Shown here piece after piece: positions 1 to 8,988 of a DNA stretch of 64,000 bases. How positions within the stretch are numbered: the stretch's first letter is position 1; every line of letters starts with the position of its first letter. Origin of the DNA: Plebeiibacterium sediminum (GTDB lineage Bacteria; Bacteroidota; Bacteroidia; Bacteroidales; Marinilabiliaceae); contig NZ_JAPDPJ010000003.1 in NCBI RefSeq assembly GCF_026013605.1, positions 62,001-126,000 of the forward strand, given 5' to 3'. The translations under genes and the position numbers were made by a program. The notes beneath the pieces were generated by a model that did no database searches, was not told where the DNA came from, and saw only the letters and a program-made list of their open reading frames with translations.

Positions 1-649
1 TCATTTTCTGCTAACTCGACATGTAGGAATTGCAAAAGAGGTTTCTTCAGTTTTTGAATTCTTCAGCAAAAATTATAATATACCCACATTTGAACATCTT
101 TTGGTTTCTCCTTTTATTTTGCGAGGTACAATAGAAAATTATATTCGTAAAGAAATGGAATATGCTTCAAAAGGTAAAAAGGCATATATATATATAAAGG
201 TGAACAACCTGGTAGATTATGATTTGATTCAGTTGTTATATGAAGCAAAAAAAGCTGGTGTTGAGGTGATTTTAAATGTCAGGGGAATGTTTTCATTAGT
301 TTCTGAATTTGATAAACCAGAAAATGCAATCGAATCGTTTGGTTTAATAGATCAATTCCTGGAGCATTCAAGAATTCTTGTTTTTTGTAATGGAGGTGAT
401 GAAAAAGTATATATTTCTTCCGCTGATTTTATGACCCGAAATCTAGATAGAAGAATTGAAGTGGCTTGTCCAATTTATAATAAGGAGTTGAAGAAAGAAA
501 TATTAACCATGCTTGATATGCAAAGGAAAGATAATTGTTCTTCAAGAATATTGAATAATGCTATGGATAATACTTTAAGAGGTAAAAAGTCCGATGAACC
601 GGAGTTTAGGGCACAATTAGAATTTTATAAATGGTTAAGAGATAAATAG
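1..649 (+). CDS. ppk1: Polyphosphate kinase 1, C-terminal part (5' end outside window)
   Basis: This is the 3' end of an ATP:polyphosphate phosphotransferase, which reversibly builds long-chain polyphosphate from ATP. The reading frame is open from base 2 and gives 215 residues before the TAG stop, so the start lies upstream of the window; the in-frame TTG near base 101 is internal. Visible PPK1 landmarks are HLLVSPFILRG near the beginning and SSADFMTRNLDRRIEVACPI in the last third, the conserved C-terminal catalytic domain segment. The tail ends soon after, as in the family. An inverted repeat follows at 661-699. The family call is firm; the missing N-terminal domains and catalytic histidine cannot be judged. 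Confidence 0.93.
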   Translation, partial: HFLLTRHVGIAKEVSSVFEFFSKNYNIPTFEHLLVSPFILRGTIENYIRKEMEYASKGKKAYIYIKVNNLVDYDLIQLLYEAKKAGVEVILNVRGMFSLVSEFDKPENAIESFGLIDQFLEHSRILVFCNGGDEKVYISSADFMTRNLDRRIEVACPIYNKELKKEILTMLDMQRKDNCSSRILNNAMDNTLRGKKSDEPEFRAQLEFYKWLRDK

Positions 650-660
650 GGGATATGAAT

Positions 661-699
661 AGTTAATCATTGAGATTTATCATTGAAGTATGATTAACT
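661..699. other. Inverted repeat downstream of ppk1
   Basis: The sequence AGTTAATCAT at 661-670 is matched by its exact reverse complement at 690-699, with a 19-base spacer. No T-run follows on either strand, so it is not a clear intrinsic terminator. It may act as a 3' RNA-end stabilising hairpin or protein site. Confidence 0.4.
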
Positions 700-715
700 T
701 ATACTCACCTTTACA

Positions 716-745
716 TTGTTGTATTTTATAAAGTTGTTTGCTTTG
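716..745 (+). promoter_or_regulatory. Possible Bacteroidota-type promoter for tdh
   Basis: TTG at 716-718 is followed after 19 bases by TTGCTTTG at 738-745. This resembles the Bacteroidota pattern TTG-N19-TAnnTTTG with one mismatch in the -7 box. It lies 47 bases upstream of the threonine dehydrogenase start. This is pattern matching only. Confidence 0.35.
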
Positions 746-792
746 TATAAAATACTGAATTATTAAAATTTTACATTTAATTGTGCTAGGAT

Positions 793-1824
793 ATGGCAAA
801 GATGAAGGCTTTGGTAAAGGCAAAACCAGAAAGAGGAATCTGGATGGAAGAAATAGATTTACCGGAAATAGGTGTAAATGATGTTTTAATTAAGGTTGCA
901 AAATCTGCTATATGTGGTACTGATCTGCATATTTACCTATGGGATGAATGGGCTCAAAAAACGATTCAAACGCCAATGACTATTGGTCATGAATACGTTG
1001 GATATGTAGCAAAAGTAGGGTCTGAAGTAACTGAGTTTAAGGAAGGTGACCGTGTTACTGGTGAGGGGCACATATCTTGTGGACACTGCAGAAACTGTAG
1101 AAGAGGAAGACAACATATTTGTGAAAATTCAATAGGTATAGGCGTAAATACAAATGGAGCATTTGCTGAATATGTAAAAGTTCCGGCCTATAACGTAATG
1201 AAAGTTCACCCAAATATTTCAGATGAAATCGCTTCTATTATGGATCCATTCGGTAATGCAACTCATACAACTTTAAGTTTTCCTATTATTGGAGAAGATG
1301 TGGTGATAACAGGTTCCGGATTAATAGGAAGCATGTGTATTGCGATTGCAAAATTTGCAGGTGCCAGATATGTTGTAGCAACAGAAACCAATGAATATCG
1401 TGCTGAATTAGCTCGAAAAATGGGTGCTACTAAAGTTGTGAATCCATTAAAAGAGAGTTTGAATGATGTGGTAAAAGAGTTGAATATGAGAGGTTTTGAT
1501 ATAGGATTGGAGTGTTCAGGTAATTCCGCTGCTTTGAACTCTATGTTAGACAATATGTATAACTCAGGTAAAATTTCACTTTTGGGAATTCAACCATCGA
1601 CCACGCAAATAGACTGGACTAAAGTCATCTTTAAAGGATTAACCCTGAAAGGAATATATGGCAGAGAGATGTTTGAAACCTGGTATCATATGGAGCAGAT
1701 GTTACTTACAGGAATTGATTTAACACCAATGATTACACATCGTTTTCAGATTGATGATTTCCAGAAAGGTTTTGATGTGATGGAATCGGGCAATAGCGGA
1801 AAAGTAATACTAAACTGGGATTAA
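793..1824 (+). CDS. tdh: L-threonine 3-dehydrogenase
   Basis: This zinc-dependent, NAD-dependent medium-chain dehydrogenase oxidises L-threonine to 2-amino-3-ketobutyrate in the cytosol, the first step of threonine breakdown to glycine. The 343-residue length is that of bacterial Tdh. The catalytic zinc ligands are in CGTD (Cys41) and GHE (His66-Glu67); the structural zinc site is Cys96, Cys99, Cys102 and Cys110. The Rossmann motif GSGLIGS is at about 174-180. The partner 2-amino-3-ketobutyrate CoA ligase (kbl) is not adjacent, so either it is encoded elsewhere or the product is handled differently. A strong hairpin terminator follows. Related sorbitol and alcohol dehydrogenases are the alternative, but the N-terminal sequence is Tdh-like. 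Confidence 0.93.
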   Translation: MAKMKALVKAKPERGIWMEEIDLPEIGVNDVLIKVAKSAICGTDLHIYLWDEWAQKTIQTPMTIGHEYVGYVAKVGSEVTEFKEGDRVTGEGHISCGHCRNCRRGRQHICENSIGIGVNTNGAFAEYVKVPAYNVMKVHPNISDEIASIMDPFGNATHTTLSFPIIGEDVVITGSGLIGSMCIAIAKFAGARYVVATETNEYRAELARKMGATKVVNPLKESLNDVVKELNMRGFDIGLECSGNSAALNSMLDNMYNSGKISLLGIQPSTTQIDWTKVIFKGLTLKGIYGREMFETWYHMEQMLLTGIDLTPMITHRFQIDDFQKGFDVMESGNSGKVILNWD

Positions 1825-1847
1825 ATTTTTTAGAAAAGCTAAATATC

Positions 1848-1888
1848 AACCTGAATTCAATCTAATATTGAATTCAGGTTGTTTTTTT
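1848..1888 (+). terminator. Intrinsic terminator after tdh
   Basis: A perfect 14-bp stem (arms 1848-1861 and 1867-1880, 5-base loop) is followed by GTTTTTTT. It ends just before the stop codon of the convergent small membrane protein gene. Confidence 0.85.
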
Positions 1889-1889
1889 A

Positions 1890-2081
1890 TTATTTAACAG
1901 TTATTACAAGTCCGGCAAATGAGCCGTATAGAATACTATTCATAGGGTTTGATGTAATGGGACATGTACCTGAGTTACATCCAACAAAATAGTAATAGGC
2001 ATACCCAGCCAATCCACCAATAACAAGTCCAAGTGCCAGCTTTTTAAAATTTTGCTTTTTTATTTTTTCCCAAATCTTCAT
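1890..2081 (-). CDS. Small membrane protein, DUF6132-like
   Basis: This 63-residue protein has a basic N-terminus (MKIWEKIKKQNFKKLA), a first membrane helix at about 15-32 containing GLAGYAYYY, a Cys-containing loop with CNSGTCPITSNP, and a second hydrophobic stretch near the C-terminus. The loop motif matches small two-helix Bacteroidota proteins annotated as DUF6132. No function is established for that family; the paired cysteines in the loop suggest a disulfide or metal site, which is inference. The gene is convergent with tdh and divergent from the exported protein at 2129. Small size and the recognisable motif make it a real gene rather than a shadow frame. Confidence 0.75.
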   Translation of the reverse strand: MKIWEKIKKQNFKKLALGLVIGGLAGYAYYYFVGCNSGTCPITSNPMNSILYGSFAGLVITVK

Positions 2082-2128
2082 AATTTCGAAGTATAAATAT
2101 TTTTACAAATATATTAAAATATATAACA

Positions 2129-3373
2129 ATGTATATATGTAGGCTGATTGTTTTGTTGTTTTTATTAGTAGGAAGTTCTTCTCATGCTCAGCTAAAGATG
2201 GAAAATCTGGAGAAAAGAGTAAGAGATATTTCCCATCTGGATGATCCACATGAAAAAGAATATCAATTAGCAGAATTTGAAAAAGTGTTTAGTACTTTTC
2301 TTAAAACTTATAATGAAGATACATCCATACCAGATTCCGCATATATTCAGGTTACAAAGTCAAGCGATTCAAAATACAGGGTATTTTATTATAATACCTA
2401 CAAGGATGGGATTGTATATCGGCTAGATTGGTATATAGTATTTGGGGGAGTTTATAACAGACAGGTCTTACATTTTCACGACAAAAGTTTTTCGCATAAA
2501 GATAAGAGAGGAGTAGGTGAGTTCAGGTTACATTTAGCAAGGTTAACTGAAGGAGATATTGATTTATATCCATTAACCTTTTCATTTAAAGCTGACGGTA
2601 AAATCTATCGCGAATACCGCGACATTGCTTCTATATGCATGTTTGAACAGATACAACAAAGAGATACTGAAGAAGAGAAGTTGGCACTTAACGATTCGAT
2701 CCTTAAACGGATGAATATTTTATGGGCTAATAAGGAGTATTTTAATGATAAATTTATAGGACTGACAAGGATATCTACTTTAATATCTGATGATAAAAAA
2801 GTTAAGGTTTGTACCTGGAATATTCCTTTACCAAATTCAACTCATAAGTTTTACGGTGCTGTAGTAACTAAAGAAAAGGATGGTGAAATTAAGTACTATG
2901 AATTGCAGGATGCATCTGAAAAAATGAGGTCTCCGGAAAAAGCTGTTCTTTCTCCACGAAAATGGTATGGAGCGGTATATTATGATATGGTTTCAGTAAA
3001 AGATAAAAACTATGGTGTGTATTATGCTTTAATAGGATTTAAACCCAATGATGAAATGACCAAGAAGAAGGTTGTAGATCCTTTGGTTGTGGTTAATAAT
3101 ATAACTCCAAAATTTGGTTATTCTGTATTTCAAAATGATAGAGTAATTGATAAAAGACTGGTTTTTGAGTATTCGGCAAGCACAAATATGATGTTGAAAT
3201 ATGAAAAACATAATGAACGATTTATCTTAGATCATTTATCTCCTCCAAGTAGTTTATATAAAGGTAACTATCGCTTGTATGGACCTGATTTTTCATATGA
3301 TAGCTATGTGCTTGAAAAAGGGAGGTGGGTTCTGTATAAAGATGTAGATGTTCGGTCATCAGGAAACCATTAG
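2129..3373 (+). CDS. Exported hypothetical protein
   Basis: I do not recognise this 414-residue protein. It begins with a typical signal peptide (hydrophobic core LIVLLFLLVG, cleavage likely after SSHA), so it should be periplasmic or surface-located. The mature part is rich in Tyr, Asp and Lys and contains aromatic motifs such as KYRVFYYNTYKDGIVYRLDW and LYPLTFSFKADGKIYREYRD, which suggest beta-structure; no repeats, membrane helices or catalytic motifs are evident. It stands alone between a divergent small membrane protein and the M49 peptidase, with 130 bases to the latter. Similar exported proteins occur in marine Bacteroidota, but no function is assigned. Confidence 0.75.
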   Translation: MYICRLIVLLFLLVGSSSHAQLKMENLEKRVRDISHLDDPHEKEYQLAEFEKVFSTFLKTYNEDTSIPDSAYIQVTKSSDSKYRVFYYNTYKDGIVYRLDWYIVFGGVYNRQVLHFHDKSFSHKDKRGVGEFRLHLARLTEGDIDLYPLTFSFKADGKIYREYRDIASICMFEQIQQRDTEEEKLALNDSILKRMNILWANKEYFNDKFIGLTRISTLISDDKKVKVCTWNIPLPNSTHKFYGAVVTKEKDGEIKYYELQDASEKMRSPEKAVLSPRKWYGAVYYDMVSVKDKNYGVYYALIGFKPNDEMTKKKVVDPLVVVNNITPKFGYSVFQNDRVIDKRLVFEYSASTNMMLKYEKHNERFILDHLSPPSSLYKGNYRLYGPDFSYDSYVLEKGRWVLYKDVDVRSSGNH

Positions 3374-3503
3374 GACATTATAGTGTTTATATTATTAAAG
3401 AATTGAGGAATTGAGCTGTAATTAATGCTTACAAGTTTTTTATGACTTGCGGTATTGTGCTCAGATCCAAAATTGAAAATGATTTTTTAAGTGAAAAGAA
3501 AAT

Positions 3504-5444
3504 ATGGAAGTTTTTGCAGAAAAATTTGACGATATAAAAATTCTAAGGTATGAGATACCTGGATTTGAAAAACTAGAGCTAAAAAAGAAATTATATATTT
3601 ATTATTTAAGTCAGGCAACATTAGCCGGTAGAGATATTTTATGGGATCAGCATGGAAAGTATAATCTATACCTTCGCGATGTTCTTGAGGCAATTCTTTT
3701 AAATGTTAAAGATCAGGAAAATCCCGAATGGCAGGATTTCTTAGTTTATCTGAAAAAAGTTTGGTTTGCTTCGGGACCGCACCATCATTACAGTACAGAT
3801 AAGTTTACACCTTCTTTTAGTCAGCAAACTTTTAAAGGTTGGATTGATCAACTAAAAGTTGGTAATAATAATATCTCACAAGAGCATTTAGATGCTGATA
3901 ATATTCAAATATTGCTTCAGTTAATATTTGATCCTGAGTTTTGTGCTAAGAGAGTAAATACAAATCCCCAGTCAGATTTGATCACAACCTCTGCCAATAA
4001 TTTTTATGAGGGAGTAAACCAGGCTGAAGTAGAGGATTTTTACAAAATGCAAAAGGAAAATGCTGTAAATAAAAAGATATCTTTTGGTTTAAATTCAAAA
4101 CTTGTTAAAAGAATTGAAGTTGAAGAAGAAGTATATAAAAAAGGTGGTTTGTATGGTTCTGCAATTGAGGTGATTATTGAAAACCTGGAAAAGGCTAAAG
4201 ATTATACAGAAAATGAGGAGCAGGTTCAAATTATAAATGCACTTGTTAATTTTTATACATCAGGTGATCTTGAGTCTTTTGATGAGTTTAATATACTCTG
4301 GGTAAAAGCTCTTTCTGGTGATATTGATTTTATCAATGGTTTTATTGAAACCTATGGTGACCCAATGGGAAGGAAAGCAACATGGGAAGGCTTGGTTCAA
4401 ATTAAAGATGAAGAAGAAACAAAACGAGCCGAGATTATTGCCAAAAATGCCAATTGGTTTGAAAAGCATGCTCCGGTTGATCCTCAATTTAAAAAAGATG
4501 AAATAATTGGTATTTCATTAAAAGCGATTAATGCAGTAACATTGGGGGGTGATTGTTATCCAGCTAGTCCGCTGGGTATTAACTTGCCAAATGCAGAGTG
4601 GATCAGAGAAGCACATGGATCAAAATCTGTTACATTAACCAATATTTCTAATGCACATCATAAAGCATCTCTAAGTACTGGTTTTTCAGAAGAATTTAGC
4701 TTTTCGGAGAAGGAGGTGGAATTAGAAAAAAAATATGGATCTGTGTCTGATAATTTACATACGCATTTGCATGAATGTGTAGGTCATGGCTCAGGAAAAA
4801 TGTTGCCCGGAGTTACCTCTGATTCGCTAAAGTCGTTTGGTTCTGTAATTGAAGAAACACGTGCTGATTTATATGGTTTATACTACATGTACCATCCAAA
4901 GGCTATGGAGTTGGATTTAATACCGGATTTAGATGCTGCGAAAGCACATTATAACAGTTATTTGCGTAATGGTTTACTAACTCAAATAACAAGAATTAAA
5001 TTGGGAGATAAGGTCGAGCAGGCACATATGCGAAATCGCCAACTTATCAGCAAGTGGGTTTTTGAAAAGGGTAATAATGAAGTGGTTAAAAAGGAAACTA
5101 AAGATGGAAAAACCTATTTTGTTATACAGGACTATGATAAGTTACATGAGTTATTTGGAGAATTATTAAAAGAAATTCAGCGAATCAAATCAGAAGGCGA
5201 TTACGAGGCAGCAAAAAATATTGTGGAGGGATATGGTGTTGAAATAGACTATGACTTGCATAAAGAAGTTTTAGAAAGATTCGAAAAACTAAAAGTTCCA
5301 CCATTTACCGGATTCCTTAATCCGAACATGAATTTAGTGAAAAACGGCAGTGAACTTGTTGATGTAGAAGTAGATTATAATACAAATTATACTGAGCAAA
5401 TGTTAAAGTATTCAAAATGTTTTAATACGCTCAAAGCTTTTTAA
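3504..5444 (+). CDS. Dipeptidyl peptidase III-type metallopeptidase (family M49)
   Basis: This zinc peptidase of family M49 would remove dipeptides from the N-termini of oligopeptides. The zinc signature HECVGH lies at residues 423-428 and the second motif EETRAD starts at residue 450. The short spacing between the motifs and the Cys inside HExxxH resemble the Bacteroides-type enzyme rather than the human one, whose motifs are further apart. At 646 residues it is about the usual bacterial length. There is no signal peptide or lipobox at the N-terminus (MEVFAEKFDD), so it is probably cytosolic, unlike many Bacteroides homologues. The region downstream has a promoter-like element for the FKBP gene. 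Confidence 0.9.
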   Translation: MEVFAEKFDDIKILRYEIPGFEKLELKKKLYIYYLSQATLAGRDILWDQHGKYNLYLRDVLEAILLNVKDQENPEWQDFLVYLKKVWFASGPHHHYSTDKFTPSFSQQTFKGWIDQLKVGNNNISQEHLDADNIQILLQLIFDPEFCAKRVNTNPQSDLITTSANNFYEGVNQAEVEDFYKMQKENAVNKKISFGLNSKLVKRIEVEEEVYKKGGLYGSAIEVIIENLEKAKDYTENEEQVQIINALVNFYTSGDLESFDEFNILWVKALSGDIDFINGFIETYGDPMGRKATWEGLVQIKDEEETKRAEIIAKNANWFEKHAPVDPQFKKDEIIGISLKAINAVTLGGDCYPASPLGINLPNAEWIREAHGSKSVTLTNISNAHHKASLSTGFSEEFSFSEKEVELEKKYGSVSDNLHTHLHECVGHGSGKMLPGVTSDSLKSFGSVIEETRADLYGLYYMYHPKAMELDLIPDLDAAKAHYNSYLRNGLLTQITRIKLGDKVEQAHMRNRQLISKWVFEKGNNEVVKKETKDGKTYFVIQDYDKLHELFGELLKEIQRIKSEGDYEAAKNIVEGYGVEIDYDLHKEVLERFEKLKVPPFTGFLNPNMNLVKNGSELVDVEVDYNTNYTEQMLKYSKCFNTLKAF

Positions 5445-5519
5445 ATATAGATATATAAGGTATGCAAAGGGATGCAGCGATTTAATTTCGGATTTTTAAG
5501 TCTTTTTTTGTAAGCGTAA

Positions 5520-5552
5520 TTTTTGTTTATTTTAAAAAACTCGCTTTCTTTG
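5520..5552 (+). promoter_or_regulatory. Possible promoter of the FKBP gene
   Basis: TTTTTG ends at 5525 and TTTCTTTG lies at 5545-5552, separated by 19 bases. This is a Bacteroidota-like -33/-7 pair with one mismatch in the -7 box (TT for TA). It sits 41 bases upstream of the ATG. Confidence 0.4.
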
Positions 5553-5593
5553 CATAAAGATGTTTGATACAGAAATTATTAAAAGAAATACAT

Positions 5594-6181
5594 ATGGAAA
5601 TTTCAAGAAACAAAATGGTAACTCTTTCTTATGTGTTACGATTGAATGGATTTGAGGGTGAGGTTGTAGAAGAGACTACTGAAGATAAGCCTCTTGAATT
5701 TATTTTTGGAACAGGAAGAATGCTTCAAATGTTCGAAGATAAATTGGAAGGTTTAAAAGTTGGTGAGGAATTTAAATTTGAACTTAAAGCTGATGAGGCT
5801 TATGGTCAAATTAATGAGGAAGCGAAAGTAAGTATTCCAAGAAATATATTTGAAGTAGATGGTAAAATGGATGAAGACTTAATTAAAGTTGGAAACATGG
5901 TACCAATGCAAGATGCTCAAGGAAACCGTTTGAACGGAATCGTATTAGAAATTACTGATGAAACTGTTAAAATGGATTTTAATCACCCATTAGCAGGTGA
6001 TGATCTTTTCTTCTCAGGTTCTATTAACGAAGTTCGTGAAGCAACTGACGAAGAAATCATGGCTGTTGTAGGCGGTGGATGTGGTTCTGGTTGCGGTTGT
6101 GGTAGCGGCGAGCAAACAGGATGTGAAAGCGGCGCTTGTGGTTCTGATGGTTCAGGATCAGGTGGTTGCGGATGTTCTTAA
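5594..6181 (+). CDS. FKBP-type peptidyl-prolyl isomerase, SlyD-like, with Cys/Gly-rich tail
   Basis: This cytosolic prolyl isomerase and chaperone belongs to the SlyD branch of FKBPs. I start it at ATG 5594 (MEISRNKMVTLSYVL) rather than the in-frame TTG at 5564, because the SlyD fold starts there. FKBP half-sites are visible at LEFIFGTGRMLQMFEDKLEG (residues 34-53) and KADEAYG (65-71), with the insert-in-flap domain at about 72-130 and the fold closing at NHPLAGDDLFF (130-140). The last 35 residues are almost only Gly, Cys and Ser with seven cysteines, replacing the His/Cys-rich nickel-binding tail of E. coli SlyD. A metal-binding or redox role for this tail is inference. The protein is 195 residues and stands in its own transcription unit with a terminator. 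Confidence 0.9.
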   Translation: MEISRNKMVTLSYVLRLNGFEGEVVEETTEDKPLEFIFGTGRMLQMFEDKLEGLKVGEEFKFELKADEAYGQINEEAKVSIPRNIFEVDGKMDEDLIKVGNMVPMQDAQGNRLNGIVLEITDETVKMDFNHPLAGDDLFFSGSINEVREATDEEIMAVVGGGCGSGCGCGSGEQTGCESGACGSDGSGSGGCGCS

Positions 6182-6243
6182 TTAGCAGAAAGAATATATG
6201 GTTTAAACATTCTTTTTTAGGATGTCGATCATGTAAAATATTA

Positions 6244-6280
6244 AAAAAGCCTGTTTTCAATTGAAAATGGGCTTTTTCAT
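6244..6280 (+). terminator. Terminator after the FKBP gene
   Basis: A long stem (arms 6244-6260 and 6261-6277, with G-U pairs in the middle) ends in GGGCTTTTTCATTTTT. It lies 63 bases after the stop codon. Confidence 0.7.
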
Positions 6281-6321
6281 TTTTATAACCATTCGGACAG
6301 GTTATTATACAATAACTTTTT

Positions 6322-6329
6322 TATTTTTG
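6322..6329 (+). promoter_or_regulatory. -7-like box upstream of aroC
   Basis: TATTTTTG matches TAnnTTTG exactly and lies 117 bases upstream of the chorismate synthase start. No convincing -33 element is at the right distance. Confidence 0.3.
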
Positions 6330-6445
6330 TGATTTAAATCATAAAAATAGCTTATTTAAGCGTTCAATAAAGGTTAAGGATGATTACTGAGTTTGAATTC
6401 ATATTGAATTCTGTAGTTTTTCATTAATCTATAATTTATAAAAAT

Positions 6446-7522
6446 ATGGCAGGTAATTCTTTTGGGCAGTTTTTTAAACTAACGTCTTTTGGTGAATCTC
6501 ATGGTAAGGCTGTTGGTGGTGTAATTGAAGGTGTAATGCCTGGTTTGGAATTGGATATGGATTTTATTCAGGGCGAATTAAATCGTCGAAGACCAGGACA
6601 GAGTGCAATAACAACACCAAGAGATGAAAAAGATAAAGTTGAGCTTCTTTCGGGTGTTTTAGATGGAAAAGCAACAGGAACACCAATTGGTTTTGTTATT
6701 TGGAATGCCGATCAACGTTCAAAAGATTATGGCAATATTCAGGATGTGTATCGTCCATCTCATGCAGATTATACTTATCAAAGTAAATACGGAATTCGTG
6801 ATCACAGGGGAGGCGGTCGTTCATCTGCTCGCGAAACTATTGCAAGAGTAGTGGCCGGAGCTATTGCAAAACTTATTTTAAAGAAGTACGGTGTTGAAAT
6901 AGCTGCTTATACTTCACAAGTGGGAGGTATCAAACTTGAAAAATCTTACCAGGAATTAGATCTTACAAAAATTGAAAGTAACATTGTTCGCTGTCCGGAT
7001 GAAGAGGTTGCTGATAAGATGATCGAATATATTGATCAGGTACGTAGAGATAAAGATTCTGTTGGAGGTGTTATTACCTGTGTGGTTAAAAATGCTCCAA
7101 TTGGATTAGGTGAACCTGTTTTCGATAAATTTCACGCCCAAATGGGTAAGGCAATGCTGGGAATTAATGCTGTAAAGGGTTTTGAATATGGTTTAGGTTT
7201 TAAAGCTACAGAACTAAAAGGATCTCAGCACAATGATGAATTTTATATGGATGGTGATCAAATTCGTACAAAAACCAATCGTTCAGGGGGGGTACAAGGT
7301 GGTATTACCAATGGAGAAGATGTTTATATGAATGTGGCATTTAAACCTATTGCAACCATCTTAAAAGAGCAAAATACAGTCAATAAACAAGGTGAAGAAA
7401 TTGTATCTACCGTAAAAGGACGTCATGATCCATGTGTATTGCCAAGAGCAGTACCTATTGTTGAAGCAATGGCTGCTATGGTTATGGTTGATATGATTTA
7501 TTTGAATAAAATGTATTCTTAA
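6446..7522 (+). CDS. aroC: Chorismate synthase
   Basis: This FMN-dependent lyase converts 5-enolpyruvylshikimate-3-phosphate to chorismate, the last shared step of aromatic amino acid synthesis. The N-terminus [18 protein letters not shown] carries signature 1; [12 protein letters not shown] at about 113-124 and the C-terminal [17 protein letters not shown] are signatures 2 and 3. The 358-residue length is typical. It forms a single-gene unit with a perfect-stem terminator. Another enzyme of the same pathway, aroE, lies separately at 58.3 kb on the minus strand. The call is firm. Confidence 0.97.
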   Translation: MAGNSFGQFFKLTSFGESHGKAVGGVIEGVMPGLELDMDFIQGELNRRRPGQSAITTPRDEKDKVELLSGVLDGKATGTPIGFVIWNADQRSKDYGNIQDVYRPSHADYTYQSKYGIRDHRGGGRSSARETIARVVAGAIAKLILKKYGVEIAAYTSQVGGIKLEKSYQELDLTKIESNIVRCPDEEVADKMIEYIDQVRRDKDSVGGVITCVVKNAPIGLGEPVFDKFHAQMGKAMLGINAVKGFEYGLGFKATELKGSQHNDEFYMDGDQIRTKTNRSGGVQGGITNGEDVYMNVAFKPIATILKEQNTVNKQGEEIVSTVKGRHDPCVLPRAVPIVEAMAAMVMVDMIYLNKMYS

Positions 7523-7541
7523 AATAAAGACTTAAATACAG

Positions 7542-7577
7542 GAGATAATAGATATTCTATTATCTCTTTTCTTTTTT
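7542..7577 (+). terminator. Terminator after aroC
   Basis: A perfect 11-bp stem (arms 7542-7552 and 7556-7566, 3-base loop TAT) is followed by TTTTCTTTTTTC. Confidence 0.85.
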
Positions 7578-7596
7578 CTCAAAAACTCTGCAAATA

Positions 7597-8985
7597 ATGA
7601 TGAAGAACATACCCCTTTATATAAAAATAATTTTTGGAATTGTATTAGGAGCTCTTTGGGCAATATTATCAGGATATTTAGGATGGCAGAACTTTACGCA
7701 AGACTGGATTAATCCTTTTGGTACCATTTTTATCAATTTGCTAAAACTTATTGCAATCCCGTTAATTCTTTTTTCGATTATAAGTGGAATAGTTAGCCTG
7801 GGTAATCCTAAAGATTTGGGGAAGTTGGGAATTAGAACCTTGATACTGTATTTATTTACTACAGTGCTGGCTGTTTCTTTAGGCCTGGTATTGGTTAATA
7901 CTTTTGCACCAGGAAAAGCACTGTCAGATGAGGTACGAACAGAAAGTAGAATTGCTTATGAATTATGGGCATTACATGAAGATGTGGATATCAGAGATGA
8001 TATTAGATTATCGGAAAATCCAGTTTATAAGGAATTAGTAGAAAAGAAAACAGAACAGCTAAATCAGGAGCTAAAAGATGACCTTACTTCAAAATATAAA
8101 TCAAATAAAAAAGAAGGTCCATTAGCTGCTTTGGTAGACCTGGTTCCGGTTAATATTTTTAATTCATTAGCTGGAAATGGATCCATGTTGCAGATAATAT
8201 TTTTTGCTATCTTTTTTGGTATAGCCCTTCTGTATATTCCGTCTGATAAGGCTCAGGTGGTTATTCAGTTTGTTGATGGAGCTTCTGAAGTATTTATTAA
8301 AATGGTGGATATTATTATGAAAGGTGCACCATTTTTTGTTTTTGCTTTAATGGCAGGAGTTGTCAATAATATTGCAGGTGATAATCCTGCTAAAATCGTT
8401 GAGATTTTTAAAGGCTTGGGATGGTATGCACTTACTGTATTAATTGGTCTTTTGTTAATGGCATTCGTCATTTATCCAACTATTCTTAAGTTGTTGGTTC
8501 CTAAACGTAAGTTTTTTGATTTTCTAAAAGGAATAAGTCCGGCGCAAGCCTTGGCTTTTTCTACAAGTTCAAGTGCTGCAACACTGCCTGTTACTTTTGA
8601 GTGTGTTGAGGAGAATCTTGGAGTTGATAAAAAAACAGCAGGTTTTGTACTTCCTATCGGAGCAACTGTAAATATGGATGGAACCAGTTTGTATCAGGCA
8701 GTAGCCGTTGTTTTTCTAGCGCAAATGCATATGATCGATCTTTCTTTAGGACAACAAATTACAGTGGTTTTAACTGCGACTTTAGCAAGTATTGGTTCAG
8801 CAGCTGTGCCTAGTGCAGGAATCGTGATGCTAATGATTGTTTTAAATTCCGTAGGTTTAAATCCTGCCTGGATTGCTATTATCTTACCTGTTGATCGTAT
8901 TTTAGATATGGTCAGAACAACTGTAAATGTAACTGGAGATGCTTCTGTCAGTGTAATTATCGATGAATATGCTAATCGGGATTAG
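7597..8985 (+). CDS. Dicarboxylate/amino acid:cation symporter (DAACS family, GltP/GltT-like)
   Basis: This inner-membrane carrier takes up glutamate, aspartate or C4-dicarboxylates with sodium or protons. The 462-residue sequence has eight hydrophobic helices and two re-entrant loops; the first loop motif STSSSAATLPVT and the helix 7 motif NMDGT are both present, followed by a second loop around SAAVPSAGIV and the substrate-binding helix 8 with DRILDMVRTTVNVTGD. An extra hydrophilic segment at about 110-175, between helices 3 and 4, is longer than in GltPh and is common in Bacteroidota members. Start chosen at the first of two consecutive ATGs. The substrate cannot be decided from sequence. 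Its 3' end is only 3 bases from the convergent beta-helix protein gene. Confidence 0.92.
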   Translation: MMKNIPLYIKIIFGIVLGALWAILSGYLGWQNFTQDWINPFGTIFINLLKLIAIPLILFSIISGIVSLGNPKDLGKLGIRTLILYLFTTVLAVSLGLVLVNTFAPGKALSDEVRTESRIAYELWALHEDVDIRDDIRLSENPVYKELVEKKTEQLNQELKDDLTSKYKSNKKEGPLAALVDLVPVNIFNSLAGNGSMLQIIFFAIFFGIALLYIPSDKAQVVIQFVDGASEVFIKMVDIIMKGAPFFVFALMAGVVNNIAGDNPAKIVEIFKGLGWYALTVLIGLLLMAFVIYPTILKLLVPKRKFFDFLKGISPAQALAFSTSSSAATLPVTFECVEENLGVDKKTAGFVLPIGATVNMDGTSLYQAVAVVFLAQMHMIDLSLGQQITVVLTATLASIGSAAVPSAGIVMLMIVLNSVGLNPAWIAIILPVDRILDMVRTTVNVTGDASVSVIIDEYANRD

Positions 8986-8988
8986 ATT

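Noticed and set aside
4318-4506. Short plus-strand frame inside the M49 peptidase gene
   Set aside because: Complete overlap with a well-supported gene in another frame.
6057-6260. Minus-strand frame opposite the FKBP Cys/Gly tail
   Set aside because: It only mirrors the low-complexity tail codons and runs through a terminator.
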